From the NCBI GenBank assembly GCA_002298335.1, contig DBNK01000017.1, positions 1 through 64,000 on the forward strand: a DNA stretch of 64,000 nt, written 5' to 3'. The notes below the pieces were generated by a model, which saw nothing but the letters and a program-made list of their open reading frames with translations, did no database searches and was not told the DNA's origin. The stretch's first letter is position 1; every line of letters starts with the position of its first letter. Of this stretch, positions 45,409 through 54,924 are shown piece by piece. Source of the stretch: Thalassolituus sp. UBA674. GTDB lineage: Bacteria; Pseudomonadota; Gammaproteobacteria; Pseudomonadales; Oceanobacteraceae. Both the position numbers and the translations under genes were made by a program.

Positions 45409-45742
45409 GATGACCTCGGTGTTTTTATCGTTATTTGAAGGGAAACGCCGACGGTGCGGCAGCCCTGATTGTCTCATACATCAGACACATGTCTGACATG
45501 CTATCTGAGCCGTTGGTTTCAGTCCACTCAGTACGTGAGCACGTCCGGTCGCGGGTTGTTTCTGCAGGTGGTGGCAAAATGGACACAGAGGGCACTTTTC
45601 AGTATCATCCGCACCCACTTTCAGCGGGCCAAATTTCAAGCAGAGCGGGACAGGATCACCTTCCCGCTTTTTTGCGGCTGCACGCAGCTCAGCGAACGGC
45701 CACGCATTGAGCCAGATTTAATGTTTTTTCGGGGAACACGTC
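45409..45742. other. Divergent START gene / carA regulatory region
   Basis: This 334-base gap holds the carA leader. I see a palindrome CAGACA-TG-TGTCTG near 45484-45497 and the terminator-like hairpin described next. Short plus-strand frames cross the region, but none has a clear ribosome-binding site or family resemblance. Confidence 0.5.
45644..45673 (+). terminator. Terminator-like hairpin in the carA leader
   Basis: AGCGGGA (45644-45650) and TCCCGCT (45662-45668) form a 7-bp stem with an 11-base loop, followed by T6. It ends 70 bases before carA. No plus-strand gene precedes it after dapB, so it must act on transcripts that start in this gap, which makes it a candidate attenuator. Confidence 0.65.
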
Positions 45743-46891
45743 TTGTCTACGCCAGCGATTCTAGCTCTTGAAGACGGCAGCATTTTCAAAGGTATCAGCA
45801 TTGGTGCCGACGGTGTGTCTGTCGGTGAGGTCGTTTTTAACACCTCCATGACCGGCTACCAGGAAATCCTGACCGACCCTTCCTACGCCAATCAGATGGT
45901 CACACTGACCTATCCGCACATCGGTAACTACGGTACTAACCCGGAAGATGCCGAATCTGACCGTATCCATGCCAAAGGTCTGATTATCCGCGACCTGCCG
46001 CTGATCGCCTCCAACTTCCGCAGCACCAAAGCGCTGGATGAATATCTGCGCGACAGTGGTGTGACCGGCATCGCCGACATCGATACCCGCCGCCTGACCC
46101 GCATTCTGCGAGAGAAAGGTTCACTGAATGGCTGCATGATCGCCCGTGCCGATGCACTGTCCGAAGCGTCCATCGAAGAAGCACTGGCGGCAGCGCGTGC
46201 GTTCCCGGGCCTGAAAGGCATGGATCTGGCCAAAGAAGTGACGGTCACTGAGTCTTACCAGTGGACCGAAACCGACTGGACGCTGGAAAACGGCTACGGT
46301 CAGGTCAGCAACCCGGAATTCAAAGTGGTTGCTTACGACTACGGCGTGAAGCGCAACATCCTGCGTTTATTAGCTGAGCGCGGCTGTGAACTGACCGTGG
46401 TTCCGGCACAGACGCCGGCTTCTGAAGTGCTGGCGATGAATCCGGACGGCATCTTCCTGTCCAACGGCCCGGGTGACCCTGAGCCATGTGACTACGCGAT
46501 TGCCGCGATTCAGGAAGTGCTGACGACAGAGACCCCGGTATTCGGTATCTGTCTGGGTCACCAGCTGCTGGCTCTGGCCTCCGGCGCCAGAACCGTGAAA
46601 ATGCCACACGGCCACCATGGTGGTAACCACCCGGTGCAGGACATCGAATCCGGCAAGGTGATGATCACCGCCCAGAACCACGGTTTTGCGGTGGATGAGG
46701 AAACCCTGCCAGCCAACCTGAAAGCCACGCATAAGTCGCTGTTCGACGGCACCCTGCAGGGCATCGCCCGCACTGACCGTCCGGCCTTCAGCTTCCAGGG
46801 TCACCCTGAAGCCAGCCCGGGTCCGCACGACGTAGCGCCGCTGTTTGACCACTTTATTGAACTGATGAAAGCCGCCAAGGCTGGTAAATAA
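45743..46891 (+). CDS. carA: Carbamoyl-phosphate synthase small subunit
   Basis: 382 aa glutaminase subunit. It starts with TTG (MSTPAILALEDGS), preceded by GGGGAA; E. coli carA also has a TTG start. The class I amidotransferase domain has the nucleophile Cys270 in FGICLGHQLL and the His/Glu pair in FQGHPEASPGPHD. It supplies ammonia from glutamine to CarB for arginine and pyrimidine synthesis. carB begins 17 bases downstream. Confidence 0.96.
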   Translation: MSTPAILALEDGSIFKGISIGADGVSVGEVVFNTSMTGYQEILTDPSYANQMVTLTYPHIGNYGTNPEDAESDRIHAKGLIIRDLPLIASNFRSTKALDEYLRDSGVTGIADIDTRRLTRILREKGSLNGCMIARADALSEASIEEALAAARAFPGLKGMDLAKEVTVTESYQWTETDWTLENGYGQVSNPEFKVVAYDYGVKRNILRLLAERGCELTVVPAQTPASEVLAMNPDGIFLSNGPGDPEPCDYAIAAIQEVLTTETPVFGICLGHQLLALASGARTVKMPHGHHGGNHPVQDIESGKVMITAQNHGFAVDEETLPANLKATHKSLFDGTLQGIARTDRPAFSFQGHPEASPGPHDVAPLFDHFIELMKAAKAGK

Positions 46892-46908
46892 CAGGAACCG
46901 ACTGAGAT

Positions 46909-49900
46909 ATGCCAAAACGTACTGACATACAGAGTATCCTGATCATTGGTGCCGGCCCGATCGTCATCGGCCAGGCCTGTGAATTTGACTATTCCGGCGC
47001 CCAGGCCTGTAAAGCCCTGCGCGAAGAAGGCTTCCGCGTCATTCTGGTGAACTCCAATCCAGCCACCATCATGACCGACCCGTCCATGGCGGATGCAACC
47101 TACATTGAGCCGATTACGGTAGAAGCGGTTGCCAAGATCATCGAAAAAGAGCGCCCGGATGCGCTGCTGCCAACCATGGGTGGCCAGACTGCACTGAACT
47201 GTGCCCTGGGTCTGGAAGCAGCCGGCGTACTGGAAAAGTTCGGTGTAGAGATGATCGGTGCCAATGCTGACACCATCGACAAAGCCGAAGACCGTGATCG
47301 TTTTGACAAGGCAATGAAAGCCATCGGTCTGGAATGTCCACGCGCCGGTATCGCGCACAGCATGGAAGAAGCCCGTGAAGTGCAGAAAGACCTCGGCTTC
47401 CCCTGCATCATCCGTCCGTCCTTCACCATGGGTGGTTCAGGCGGCGGTATCGCGTACAACAAAGAAGAGTTTGAAGAAATCTGTCAGCGTGGTCTGGATA
47501 TGTCTCCGACCAACGAGCTGCTGATTGACGAATCCCTGATCGGCTGGAAAGAGTACGAGATGGAAGTTGTGCGTGACAAAAACGACAACTGCATCATCAT
47601 CTGTTCCATCGAAAACTTCGACGCCATGGGCGTGCACACTGGTGACTCCATCACCGTAGCACCGGCCCAGACCCTCACTGATAAAGAATATCAGATCATG
47701 CGTGACGCCTCGCTGGCGGTGCTGCGTGAGATCGGCGTAGAAACCGGTGGTTCGAACGTACAGTTCGGTCTCAATCCCGAAACCGGCCGTATGGTGGTGA
47801 TTGAGATGAACCCGCGCGTATCGCGTTCATCCGCGCTGGCTTCCAAGGCGACCGGCTTCCCGATTGCCAAAGTCGCGGCCAAACTGGCGGTGGGTTACAC
47901 CCTCGACGAACTGCAGAACGACATCACTGGCGGTGCGACTCCGGCCTCCTTCGAGCCGTCTATCGACTACGTCGTGACCAAGATTCCACGTTTCACCTTC
48001 GAGAAGTTCCCGCAGGCTGACGGCCGTCTGACGACTCAGATGAAGTCCGTTGGTGAGGTTATGGCCATCGGCCGTACCCAGCAGGAATCCATGCAGAAAG
48101 CCCTGCGCGGTCTGGAAGTAGGCTCCGTTGGCTTTGATCCCAAGCTGGATCTGAAAGCCGAAGGCGCCAAAGAAAAGATCATCTCTGAACTGCGCACGCC
48201 GGGTGCTGACCGTATCTGGTACGTGGGCGACGCTTTCCGTTTCGGTATGAGTGTGGAAGAGGTCTACGACCATTCCTTCATCGACCCCTGGTTCCTGGTA
48301 CAGATTGAAGATCTGATCAAAGAAGAACAGGCCGTCTCCCAGAGCAGCCTGCAGGCGCTGGATGCGGACCGCGTGTTCCGCCTGAAGCGTAAAGGTTTCT
48401 CTGATGCCCGTCTGGCTCAGCTGCTGGGTATCAAAGAGAAAGCCTTCCGTAAGCACCGCCAGAAACTGAACATCCGTCCGGTGTACAAGCGTGTGGATAC
48501 CTGTGCGGCAGAATTTGCGACTGACACAGCGTATATGTACTCCACGTACGAAGAAGAGTGTGAAGCGAACCCGACCGACCGCGACAAGATCATTGTTCTC
48601 GGTGGTGGCCCGAACCGTATCGGTCAGGGTATCGAGTTTGACTACTGCTGTGTGCATGCGGCTCTGGCAGCGAAAGAAGAAGGGTTCGAGGCCATCATGG
48701 TCAACTGTAACCCTGAGACGGTATCGACCGACTACGACACCTCCGACCGCCTGTTCTTTGAACCGGTGACACTGGAAGACGTGCTCGAAATCGTCGACAA
48801 AGAAAAGCCGAAAGGCGTGATCGTGCAGTACGGTGGCCAGACGCCACTGAAACTGGCCGAAGAACTGGAAGCCGCCGGTGTGCCGATCATTGGTACCTCG
48901 CCAGAAGCCATCGACCGTGCCGAAGACCGTGAGCGCTTCCAGCAGATGATCCAGCGTCTGGGTCTGAAGCAGCCGGTGAACGCGACCGTGACTTCTACCG
49001 AAGAAGCCGTCGCCAAGGCCGAAGACATCGGTTATCCGCTGGTGGTTCGTCCGTCCTATGTTCTGGGTGGCCGCGCTATGGAAATCGTTAACGACGAAGC
49101 CTCTCTGCGTCGTTACATGACTGAAGCGGTAAAAGTCTCTAACGAGTCTCCGGTGCTGCTGGATTACTTCCTCGACCGCGCCATCGAAGTCGATATCGAC
49201 GCTGTCTGCGACGGCGAAGAAGTCGTGATCGGCGGTATCATGCAGCACATCGAACAGGCCGGTATTCACTCCGGTGACTCCGCCTGTTCACTGCCGCCAT
49301 ACAGCCTGCCACAAGACATTCAGAACCAGATGCGCGAGCAGGTTGCGGCCATGGCCAAAGAGCTGGGCGTTGTGGGTTTGATGAACACCCAGCTGGCGTA
49401 CCAGGATGGCGAGATCTATGTGATCGAAGTGAACCCGCGTGCCTCACGGACCGTACCATTCGTGTCCAAGTGCATCGGTACCTCACTGGCGGCAATTGCA
49501 GCCAAAGTGATGATGGGCAAGAGCCTGAAGGAACTCGGTTTCACGTCTGAAATCGTACCGCCTTACTACTCGGTCAAAGAAGCGGTGTTCCCGTTCAATA
49601 AATTCCCGGGTGTGGACCCGATTCTCGGCCCTGAGATGAAGTCCACCGGTGAAGTGATGGGTGCTGGCAAAACCTTCGGCGAAGCCTTCTTTAAAGCCCA
49701 GCTGGGTGCCGGTGCGACGATTGCGTCTTCCGGTGTGGCCTTCCTGTCGGTACGTGATGCCGACAAAGACGGTGTGGTCAGCGTGGCCAAAGCCCTGGTT
49801 GAGTGCGGCTTCAGTCTGGTGTCTACCCGCGGTACCTGCCGCGTGCTGAAAGACGCCGGTGTGGATGTGACACGCGTCAATAAGGTGAATGAGGGTCGTC

Positions 49901-50124
49901 CTCACATTGTTGACATGATCAAGAACGATGAAATCGATCTGATCGTGAACACCACTGACGGATCTCAGGCCATCCGTGACTCTGCGGATATCCGTCGCAG
50001 CGCCCTGCAGCATAAGGTGTACTACACCACCACCCTGGCGGGTGCGGAAGCCGTGGTTGAAGCTTTGCGTTCAGAAGGTCTGAACGAAGTCCGTCGTTTA
50101 CAGGAACTGCACGCCCTGATCTGA
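46909..50124 (+). CDS. carB: Carbamoyl-phosphate synthase large subunit
   Basis: 1071 aa, full length. Two homologous ATP-grasp halves: the first opens SILIIGAGPIVIGQACEFDYSG with IIRPSFTMGGSGGG, the second IIVLGGGPNRIGQGIEFDYC with VVRPSYVLGGRAM. A C-terminal MGS-like allosteric domain follows (SVRDADKDGVVSVAKALVECGF), the site where UMP and ornithine act in E. coli. It forms carbamoyl phosphate from bicarbonate, ATP and ammonia. carA, carB and greA run together as one operon. Confidence 0.97.
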   Translation: MPKRTDIQSILIIGAGPIVIGQACEFDYSGAQACKALREEGFRVILVNSNPATIMTDPSMADATYIEPITVEAVAKIIEKERPDALLPTMGGQTALNCALGLEAAGVLEKFGVEMIGANADTIDKAEDRDRFDKAMKAIGLECPRAGIAHSMEEAREVQKDLGFPCIIRPSFTMGGSGGGIAYNKEEFEEICQRGLDMSPTNELLIDESLIGWKEYEMEVVRDKNDNCIIICSIENFDAMGVHTGDSITVAPAQTLTDKEYQIMRDASLAVLREIGVETGGSNVQFGLNPETGRMVVIEMNPRVSRSSALASKATGFPIAKVAAKLAVGYTLDELQNDITGGATPASFEPSIDYVVTKIPRFTFEKFPQADGRLTTQMKSVGEVMAIGRTQQESMQKALRGLEVGSVGFDPKLDLKAEGAKEKIISELRTPGADRIWYVGDAFRFGMSVEEVYDHSFIDPWFLVQIEDLIKEEQAVSQSSLQALDADRVFRLKRKGFSDARLAQLLGIKEKAFRKHRQKLNIRPVYKRVDTCAAEFATDTAYMYSTYEEECEANPTDRDKIIVLGGGPNRIGQGIEFDYCCVHAALAAKEEGFEAIMVNCNPETVSTDYDTSDRLFFEPVTLEDVLEIVDKEKPKGVIVQYGGQTPLKLAEELEAAGVPIIGTSPEAIDRAEDRERFQQMIQRLGLKQPVNATVTSTEEAVAKAEDIGYPLVVRPSYVLGGRAMEIVNDEASLRRYMTEAVKVSNESPVLLDYFLDRAIEVDIDAVCDGEEVVIGGIMQHIEQAGIHSGDSACSLPPYSLPQDIQNQMREQVAAMAKELGVVGLMNTQLAYQDGEIYVIEVNPRASRTVPFVSKCIGTSLAAIAAKVMMGKSLKELGFTSEIVPPYYSVKEAVFPFNKFPGVDPILGPEMKSTGEVMGAGKTFGEAFFKAQLGAGATIASSGVAFLSVRDADKDGVVSVAKALVECGFSLVSTRGTCRVLKDAGVDVTRVNKVNEGRPHIVDMIKNDEIDLIVNTTDGSQAIRDSADIRRSALQHKVYYTTTLAGAEAVVEALRSEGLNEVRRLQELHALI

Positions 50125-50159
50125 CAGGGCGTAAGCAACAGACAGATTGGAGTAACGGG

Positions 50160-50636
50160 ATGCAGAAATTTCCTATGACTATCGAAGGTGAAAAGGCGCT
50201 GCGCACAGAGCTGCAGCAGCTGAAAACCGTCGAACGCCCGAAAGTGATTGCCGCTATTGCGGAAGCCCGCGAGCACGGTGATCTGAAAGAAAACGCTGAG
50301 TACCACGCTGCCCGCGAGCAGCAGGGCTTTATTGAAGGCCGTATTCAGGACATTGAAGGCAAGCTGTCCAACGCTCAGATCATCGACATCAAAACCATTC
50401 CACATACCGGGAAGGTGATTTTTGGTGTGACGGTAACCCTGATCAACTGTGATACTGACGCTGAGGTGGTTTACCGCATCGTGGGTGATGATGAGGCAGA
50501 CATCAAACAGAACCGGATTTCAGTGTCATCGCCGATTGCCCGTGCCCTGATCGGCAAGGAAGAAGGTGATACCGTGGTGGTGCAGATTCCGAGCGGCACC
50601 GTCGAATATGAAATCGACATTGTGAAACACGTCTGA
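50160..50636 (+). CDS. greA: Transcription elongation factor GreA
   Basis: 158 aa, the standard length. The N-terminal coiled coil (LRTELQQLKTVERPKVIAAIAEAREHGDLKENAEYHAAREQQGFIEGRI in order) carries the conserved acidic tip in GDLKENAEY, which stimulates RNA cleavage by backtracked polymerase. The C-terminal FKBP-like domain ends VQIPSGTVEYEIDIVKHV. carB-greA linkage is also known in Pseudomonas. A strong terminator follows. Confidence 0.96.
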   Translation: MQKFPMTIEGEKALRTELQQLKTVERPKVIAAIAEAREHGDLKENAEYHAAREQQGFIEGRIQDIEGKLSNAQIIDIKTIPHTGKVIFGVTVTLINCDTDAEVVYRIVGDDEADIKQNRISVSSPIARALIGKEEGDTVVVQIPSGTVEYEIDIVKHV

Positions 50637-50651
50637 CGTTTTCTCTGTCAC

Positions 50652-50681
50652 AAAAAAGCCCGCGTCCTGCGGGCTTTTTTG
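50652..50681 (+). terminator. Terminator of carA-carB-greA
   Basis: AAAAAAGCCCGC and GCGGGCTTTTTT pair around GTCCT, with A- and T-runs on either side. It stands 15 bases after the greA stop. Confidence 0.92.
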
Positions 50682-50748
50682 TTTCCTGGGGTGCTGGAAT
50701 AGTTGCTGGGAACAGTTGCTTGGAATTCAGTGTCGGGTACCTCTGAGG

Positions 50749-51762
50749 TCAGTCCGCCGATGACGCCAGCTTGATCACCTGCCAGTAGCCCGGCGGTCGA
50801 GGCAGGATGCCTGCCTGCTGCACCAGCTGGTGCAGACGGGGTAACTGCCAGAAGGGCACGGCGACCAGACAGTGATGCTCAATATGGAAATTCACGTGGT
50901 ACGGTGCGAACAGGGCCCGGCTGATAAACCCGGCCCTGGTGGTGCGGGTGTTTTTCATCATGTCTTCGCTGCGTTCGGTCACGGCATGCTCAGCGATGGA
51001 ACGGACGCGGATACAGAACGGGTAAGCAAACAGGTAACCGGCCCACCAGAGAAAGAAGAGTTCTGTTACTCCGGCGCTCCAACAGACGGTGAAGAACAGG
51101 GCGTGAAAGATCAGGGTACGGCGGCTGTTCACAAAAAAAGTCAGGACCTGCTGCGACAGGTGGCGCGGCCGCTCTGGCAACCACTCAACCACACCGGTAA
51201 CATTCCAGCGGATCTGCCCGGCGTTCATCAGGGCAAAGCCAATCAGGGATTTCACGCCGGTCTGGCCGCTGAAATCACGGAAGAATTTGCGCATCAGTGA
51301 ACGGCTGTTGGTCGGGAAACCCTGTATCAGCGGCAGATCAACGTCTTTGTCGGTACCTGTGTAAACATGATGCCGGGCATGGTGCTGACGGTATTTTTTC
51401 AGATCCAGATATACCGGCGCGGCGCATAGCCAGTCACCGATCAGGTCGTTCAGGCGCGGGCTGTTGAACAGGGTGCGGTGGGAGGCTTCGTGGGAGAGGA
51501 TGGCAAGGCCCAGAATCCGGCCGCCGGTGAACATCACGCAGACAAGAACAACGGGCAGACTCCACCAGCCCAGGCGGGTGATGGCTAGCAGGGCGGTCAG
51601 CAGTAAAGCAACGATGGTCAGCCAGCAGGCGGCGACGGCCAGCCAGCCACGCACATCCGAGCGGATATGCAGGGCACTGATAGCCTCTTGCCCGAGCAGC
51701 TCGGTGAGCTGATCCCGCGCTGTGCTACGCTCCAGTTCAAAGGGTGGAGTTGTCGTATCCAT
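50749..51762 (-). CDS. Membrane fatty acid desaturase
   Basis: 337 aa di-iron membrane desaturase, distinct from the one at 12.5 kb. Three histidine boxes: SHEASH, QHHARHH and NFHIEHH. Hydrophobic pairs surround them (LTIVALLLTALLAI, LPVVLVCVMFTG, TLIFHALFFTVCW). It could be an acyl-lipid, carotenoid or sterol-like hydroxylase/desaturase; the sequence resembles the fatty acid desaturase type 1 group. It is transcribed divergently from a PaaX-like regulator across an 85-bp gap, so that regulator may control it. Confidence 0.82.
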   Translation of the reverse strand: MDTTTPPFELERSTARDQLTELLGQEAISALHIRSDVRGWLAVAACWLTIVALLLTALLAITRLGWWSLPVVLVCVMFTGGRILGLAILSHEASHRTLFNSPRLNDLIGDWLCAAPVYLDLKKYRQHHARHHVYTGTDKDVDLPLIQGFPTNSRSLMRKFFRDFSGQTGVKSLIGFALMNAGQIRWNVTGVVEWLPERPRHLSQQVLTFFVNSRRTLIFHALFFTVCWSAGVTELFFLWWAGYLFAYPFCIRVRSIAEHAVTERSEDMMKNTRTTRAGFISRALFAPYHVNFHIEHHCLVAVPFWQLPRLHQLVQQAGILPRPPGYWQVIKLASSAD

Positions 51763-51847
51763 ATCGGGTATCTCCGTTTCCGGAATGAAAATTACAGGAT
51801 ATATCCAACTGCGTCAAACTAAGTAATGTAACCGGAACCGACATGCT

Positions 51848-52681
51848 ATGCTGAACGCTGAACCTTTATCCGGAATGCCTATGACTGAAAAGGTCCCCAG
51901 TTATCCGGCCAGGAAGCTGATTCTTAATCTTGTGAAAGAAGCGGAAGAGCCGATGGCCGCACAGACACTCCTCAGAATTGCGGATCTGTTTGGTATCGAA
52001 GCCAATAATGTTCGTGTCACGCTTAACCGTCTGGTCAAAGAAGACTTGCTGAAACTGACAGACCGCGGTGTGTATGAACTGGGTGTGAAAGCCCGTTCAC
52101 TGGCGGCGGCACAGGAACGCTGGCGTGTGCTTGAGGAGGAACTGGTGCCCTGGGAGGGTCATTGGTATGTCCTGCATGTGGCGCATCTCGGACGGCGTAA
52201 CCGCAAGCAGGTGCGTCAGCGCGAGCGGGCGATGGATTTACGGGGCTTCCGCGCGTTGCAGCAGGGGCTGCTGGTTCGCCCGCAAAACCTAGCCTGTTCA
52301 GCGGCGCAGCTGAAGCAATCTTTGTGTGATCTGGGGTTGGAATCCGGAGCCGTACTCATGTCATCCGTGACGTTTCAGCTGGATGATGCACCGGATGCCG
52401 CACTCTGGGCACCGCAGGCACTGACGGATAACTACCGCAGACAGACGGTAGAAATGATCAGCTGGCTGGGGGGATATCACCTGATACCGCTGGAGCAGGC
52501 GGCCCGCGAGAGTTTCCTGATCGGAGATCAGGTGCTGCATACCCTGGCTTATGATCCGCGGCTGCCTGAAGAACTGGTCGATACCACCGCCCGCAGGCGG
52601 CTGGTAGAGACGATGAAGACCTTTGATGATGTCGGCAACCGTATCTGGTCCGATCTGATTGCCAGCATCGCCGGGGATTGA
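51848..52681 (+). CDS. PaaX-like transcriptional regulator
   Basis: 277 aa (ATG 51848; 51875 or 51881 are alternatives). The N-terminal winged helix reads YPARKLILNLVKEAEEPMAAQTLLRIADLFGIEANNVRVTLNRLVKEDLL in order, as in PaaX, followed by a central domain (RERAMDLRGFRALQQGLLVRPQN) and a C-terminal SLIASIA end. PaaX represses phenylacetate genes and senses phenylacetyl-CoA; no phenylacetate gene is near, so an acyl-CoA ligand linked to the divergent desaturase is more likely (inference). Confidence 0.75.
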   Translation: MLNAEPLSGMPMTEKVPSYPARKLILNLVKEAEEPMAAQTLLRIADLFGIEANNVRVTLNRLVKEDLLKLTDRGVYELGVKARSLAAAQERWRVLEEELVPWEGHWYVLHVAHLGRRNRKQVRQRERAMDLRGFRALQQGLLVRPQNLACSAAQLKQSLCDLGLESGAVLMSSVTFQLDDAPDAALWAPQALTDNYRRQTVEMISWLGGYHLIPLEQAARESFLIGDQVLHTLAYDPRLPEELVDTTARRRLVETMKTFDDVGNRIWSDLIASIAGD

Positions 52682-52697
52682 GACTGTCGAATCCCGC

Positions 52698-53219
52698 TCA
52701 GGGACAGCTGATCAGAGGTAAATCCGTAAAATCATCGGTGCCATCGTCGCGTTCGATGGCTTTCATCATTTCCTGCAGGCGCTGACGGGCTTCGCGGCGT
52801 TTCAGGGCCTTGTTCCAGCGTTTGATCTGTACTTCATCGTTCAGCTCAAGCTGCGGTATTGAGGTTGGTTTGTTGTCTTCATTCATGGCGACCATCGTGA
52901 AGAAACAGGTGTGCGTATGGCGTACCGTTTTCATCTGAATGTTCTCAGCAATCACCTTGATGCCGATTTCCATCGATGTGTTTCCGGTGTAGTTCACCGT
53001 GGCAAGGCAGGTCACCATTTCACCGATATGAATCGGTTGTTTGAAGAAAACGTTATCAACCGAAACGGTGACGGCGTAATGACCGCTGTAACGGATGGCG
53101 CAGGTATAAGCGACTTTATCGAGCAGTTTGAGCAGTTCTCCGCCGTGCATATTGCCGGAGAAATTGGCCATCCCTGGGGTAACCAGTTCGGTCATTTCAG
53201 TCTGTATGATCTGAGGCAT
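52698..53219 (-). CDS. Acyl-CoA thioesterase (YciA-like hotdog fold)
   Basis: 173 aa single hotdog domain. FSGNMHGGELLKLLDKVAY has the Asn and acidic active-site pattern of YciA/BFIT-type thioesterases, followed by VDNVFFKQPIHIGEMVTC. It hydrolyses acyl-CoA esters; chain length is unknown. A basic C-terminal helix (KRREARQRLQEMMKAIERD) extends the fold. It follows the KAS III-like gene in the same direction by 150 bases and may belong to the same acyl-chain economy. Confidence 0.88.
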   Translation of the reverse strand: MPQIIQTEMTELVTPGMANFSGNMHGGELLKLLDKVAYTCAIRYSGHYAVTVSVDNVFFKQPIHIGEMVTCLATVNYTGNTSMEIGIKVIAENIQMKTVRHTHTCFFTMVAMNEDNKPTSIPQLELNDEVQIKRWNKALKRREARQRLQEMMKAIERDDGTDDFTDLPLISCP

Positions 53220-53335
53220 GGATAGGTTTTCTCAGAAAAAGGAGTCTGATTCTGCCAGAAAACAGACATCAGTTCAGCAACTGCTGAGTATTGGCCAGAA
53301 TGGAGCTGCGCCGGTGCGGGTGGGATGGGGGAGCT

Positions 53336-53358
53336 CCCGGGCCCAGCAAAGGCCCGGG
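53336..53358. terminator. GC-rich hairpin after the KAS III-like gene
   Basis: CCCGGGCC and GGCCCGGG form a perfect 8-bp stem with a 7-base loop, 10 bases past the minus-strand stop. There is no T-run, so termination would need Rho or the hairpin may only protect the mRNA end. Confidence 0.35.
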
Positions 53359-53368
53359 ATAGCCGGGA

Positions 53369-54490
53369 TCAGAGTTTTTCTACCAGCAATCCGCCGATGG
53401 AATAACCGGCACCGAAGGAGCAGATCAGACCTTTGTCGCCTTTTTCAATACCTTCCTGATAACGGTGGAAGGCAATCATGGAACCTGATGAGGCGGTGTT
53501 GGCAAACTCGTCCAGCACGATCGGCGCTTCGTCACCTTCCGGCATGCGTCCGAGCAGTTTTTTCACCGCGAACATGTTCATTGTCTGGTTGGCCTGATGC
53601 AGCCACATGCGCTTCAGATCAGCCGGTTTCAGGCCGCTCTCAGAGAGTTGCTCGGTAATGAAGTCGGTGGCCAGCGGCAGAAGTTCCTTGAACACCTTGC
53701 GGCCCTGCTGGATGAAGTAAGGGCGGTCTTCCGGCAGTTCGTCAAAACAGTGGTCTGTGTAGTTGCCATCACAACGGATGTTGTCTGAAAAGTCGGTCAG
53801 CTGCCTGGTGCTGAGAATGCGGTAAGCATGCTCTGTTCTGCGGCAGGTTTCTTCCGGCTCTATGATGCAGGCGGTTGCGACATCACCAAAGATAAAGTGG
53901 CTGTCACGCGATTTCAGGTTCACCTGCGGGGTGGTGAATTCCGGGTTCACCACCAGAGCACAGCGGCTGATACCACTGCGCACGGCTGCCCAGGCGCTGA
54001 TCATGCCGAAGGTCATGGACGAACAGGCAATGCCCATATCGTAGGCAAACCCTTTAATACCCAGCTTCTTCTGCACTTCTACCGCGACAGACGGGTAGGG
54101 GCGCTGATGATTGGTGGTGGCAAGCAGCACCATATCAATATCGTCGGCGGTCTTGCCGGCCTGTTCCATCGCCTGGCGTGCTGCGGCCAGAGCCATGGTA
54201 ACGGATTCCGGTTCTCCGCCTTCCATCGTTGGTGCGAAGTTTGGCGACATACGGTCCGGATCAAGCATGCCATCTTTATGCATGGCATAACGGGAGCGGA
54301 TGCCCGAGGCCTTCTCTATAAACTCGCTGCTGGATTCCGGCAGCGGCTGGGTCTCGCCGGCGGCAATGGCGGCAGCGTGCTCCGCGTTGAATTTCTGCAC
54401 GTAGGCGTTGTAGGCCTCAACCAACTCTTCGTTGGTGACGGTATGAGGCGGAATAAAGAGGCCTGAGCCTGAAATTACGATGGAAGTCAT
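53369..54490 (-). CDS. Beta-ketoacyl-ACP synthase III-like protein
   Basis: 373 aa thiolase-fold condensing enzyme. The catalytic triad is present: Cys156 (MGIACSSM), His298 (LHQANQTM) and Asn331 (FANTASSG). It is longer than FabH (about 320 aa), with an insertion near residues 30-60 (NAEHAAAIAAGETQPLPESSS). It resembles the second KAS III group of Pseudomonas that diverts medium-chain acyl-CoA from beta-oxidation into fatty acid synthesis (recalled for PA3286); that role here is inference. The adjacent thioesterase is consistent with acyl-CoA metabolism. Confidence 0.85.
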   Translation of the reverse strand: MTSIVISGSGLFIPPHTVTNEELVEAYNAYVQKFNAEHAAAIAAGETQPLPESSSEFIEKASGIRSRYAMHKDGMLDPDRMSPNFAPTMEGGEPESVTMALAAARQAMEQAGKTADDIDMVLLATTNHQRPYPSVAVEVQKKLGIKGFAYDMGIACSSMTFGMISAWAAVRSGISRCALVVNPEFTTPQVNLKSRDSHFIFGDVATACIIEPEETCRRTEHAYRILSTRQLTDFSDNIRCDGNYTDHCFDELPEDRPYFIQQGRKVFKELLPLATDFITEQLSESGLKPADLKRMWLHQANQTMNMFAVKKLLGRMPEGDEAPIVLDEFANTASSGSMIAFHRYQEGIEKGDKGLICSFGAGYSIGGLLVEKL

Positions 54491-54547
54491 GGTGTGTGTC
54501 TACCTTTTATTCTGATTCTTCGGGGCGCAGTTGTGGTCTGCGGTTCC

Positions 54548-54850
54548 TCAGCGCGATAAGTTCGACAGCGATGGCTTGGCTTTCGGGTTGCGGCGCAGCA
54601 GCAGAGCTATATTACCGATTCGCTGGACCAGTTCAGCACCGGTCGACTGTAAAAGCTCTGCAATGACGGCGTCACGGACTTCCCGGTCGCCGACAGACAC
54701 TTTAACTTTGATCAGTTCATGATCGTTGAGTGCACGGTTCATTTCTTCCATAACGCCCGTGGATAAACCCTGACCGGCAACGGTTACGACCGGGTTCAGA
54801 GTGTGACCGATGGAACGGTAGGCTTTTTTCTGTTCGTTGGATAATGCCAT
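54548..54850 (-). CDS. yhbY: RNA-binding ribosome assembly protein YhbY
   Basis: 100 aa CRM domain. LSNEQKKAYRSIGHTLNPVVTVAGQGLSTGVMEEMNRALNDHELIKVKV is read in order and includes the GxxG RNA-binding loop (GQGL). It associates with pre-50S particles. Located divergently from rlmE, the typical gammaproteobacterial order, with a 74-base shared promoter region. Confidence 0.93.
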   Translation of the reverse strand: MALSNEQKKAYRSIGHTLNPVVTVAGQGLSTGVMEEMNRALNDHELIKVKVSVGDREVRDAVIAELLQSTGAELVQRIGNIALLLRRNPKAKPSLSNLSR

Positions 54851-54924
54851 CTGCCAGAATCACTTCACATGTTAGAATGGATGGTTTGCGAGATTATACC
54901 CTACCCGTGGAGTAAAGACTGCCG

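Noticed and set aside
45435..45771. Small plus-strand frames upstream of carA
   Set aside because: They cross the terminator-like hairpin, lack ribosome-binding sites and resemble no family. A leader peptide cannot be excluded, but none is supported.
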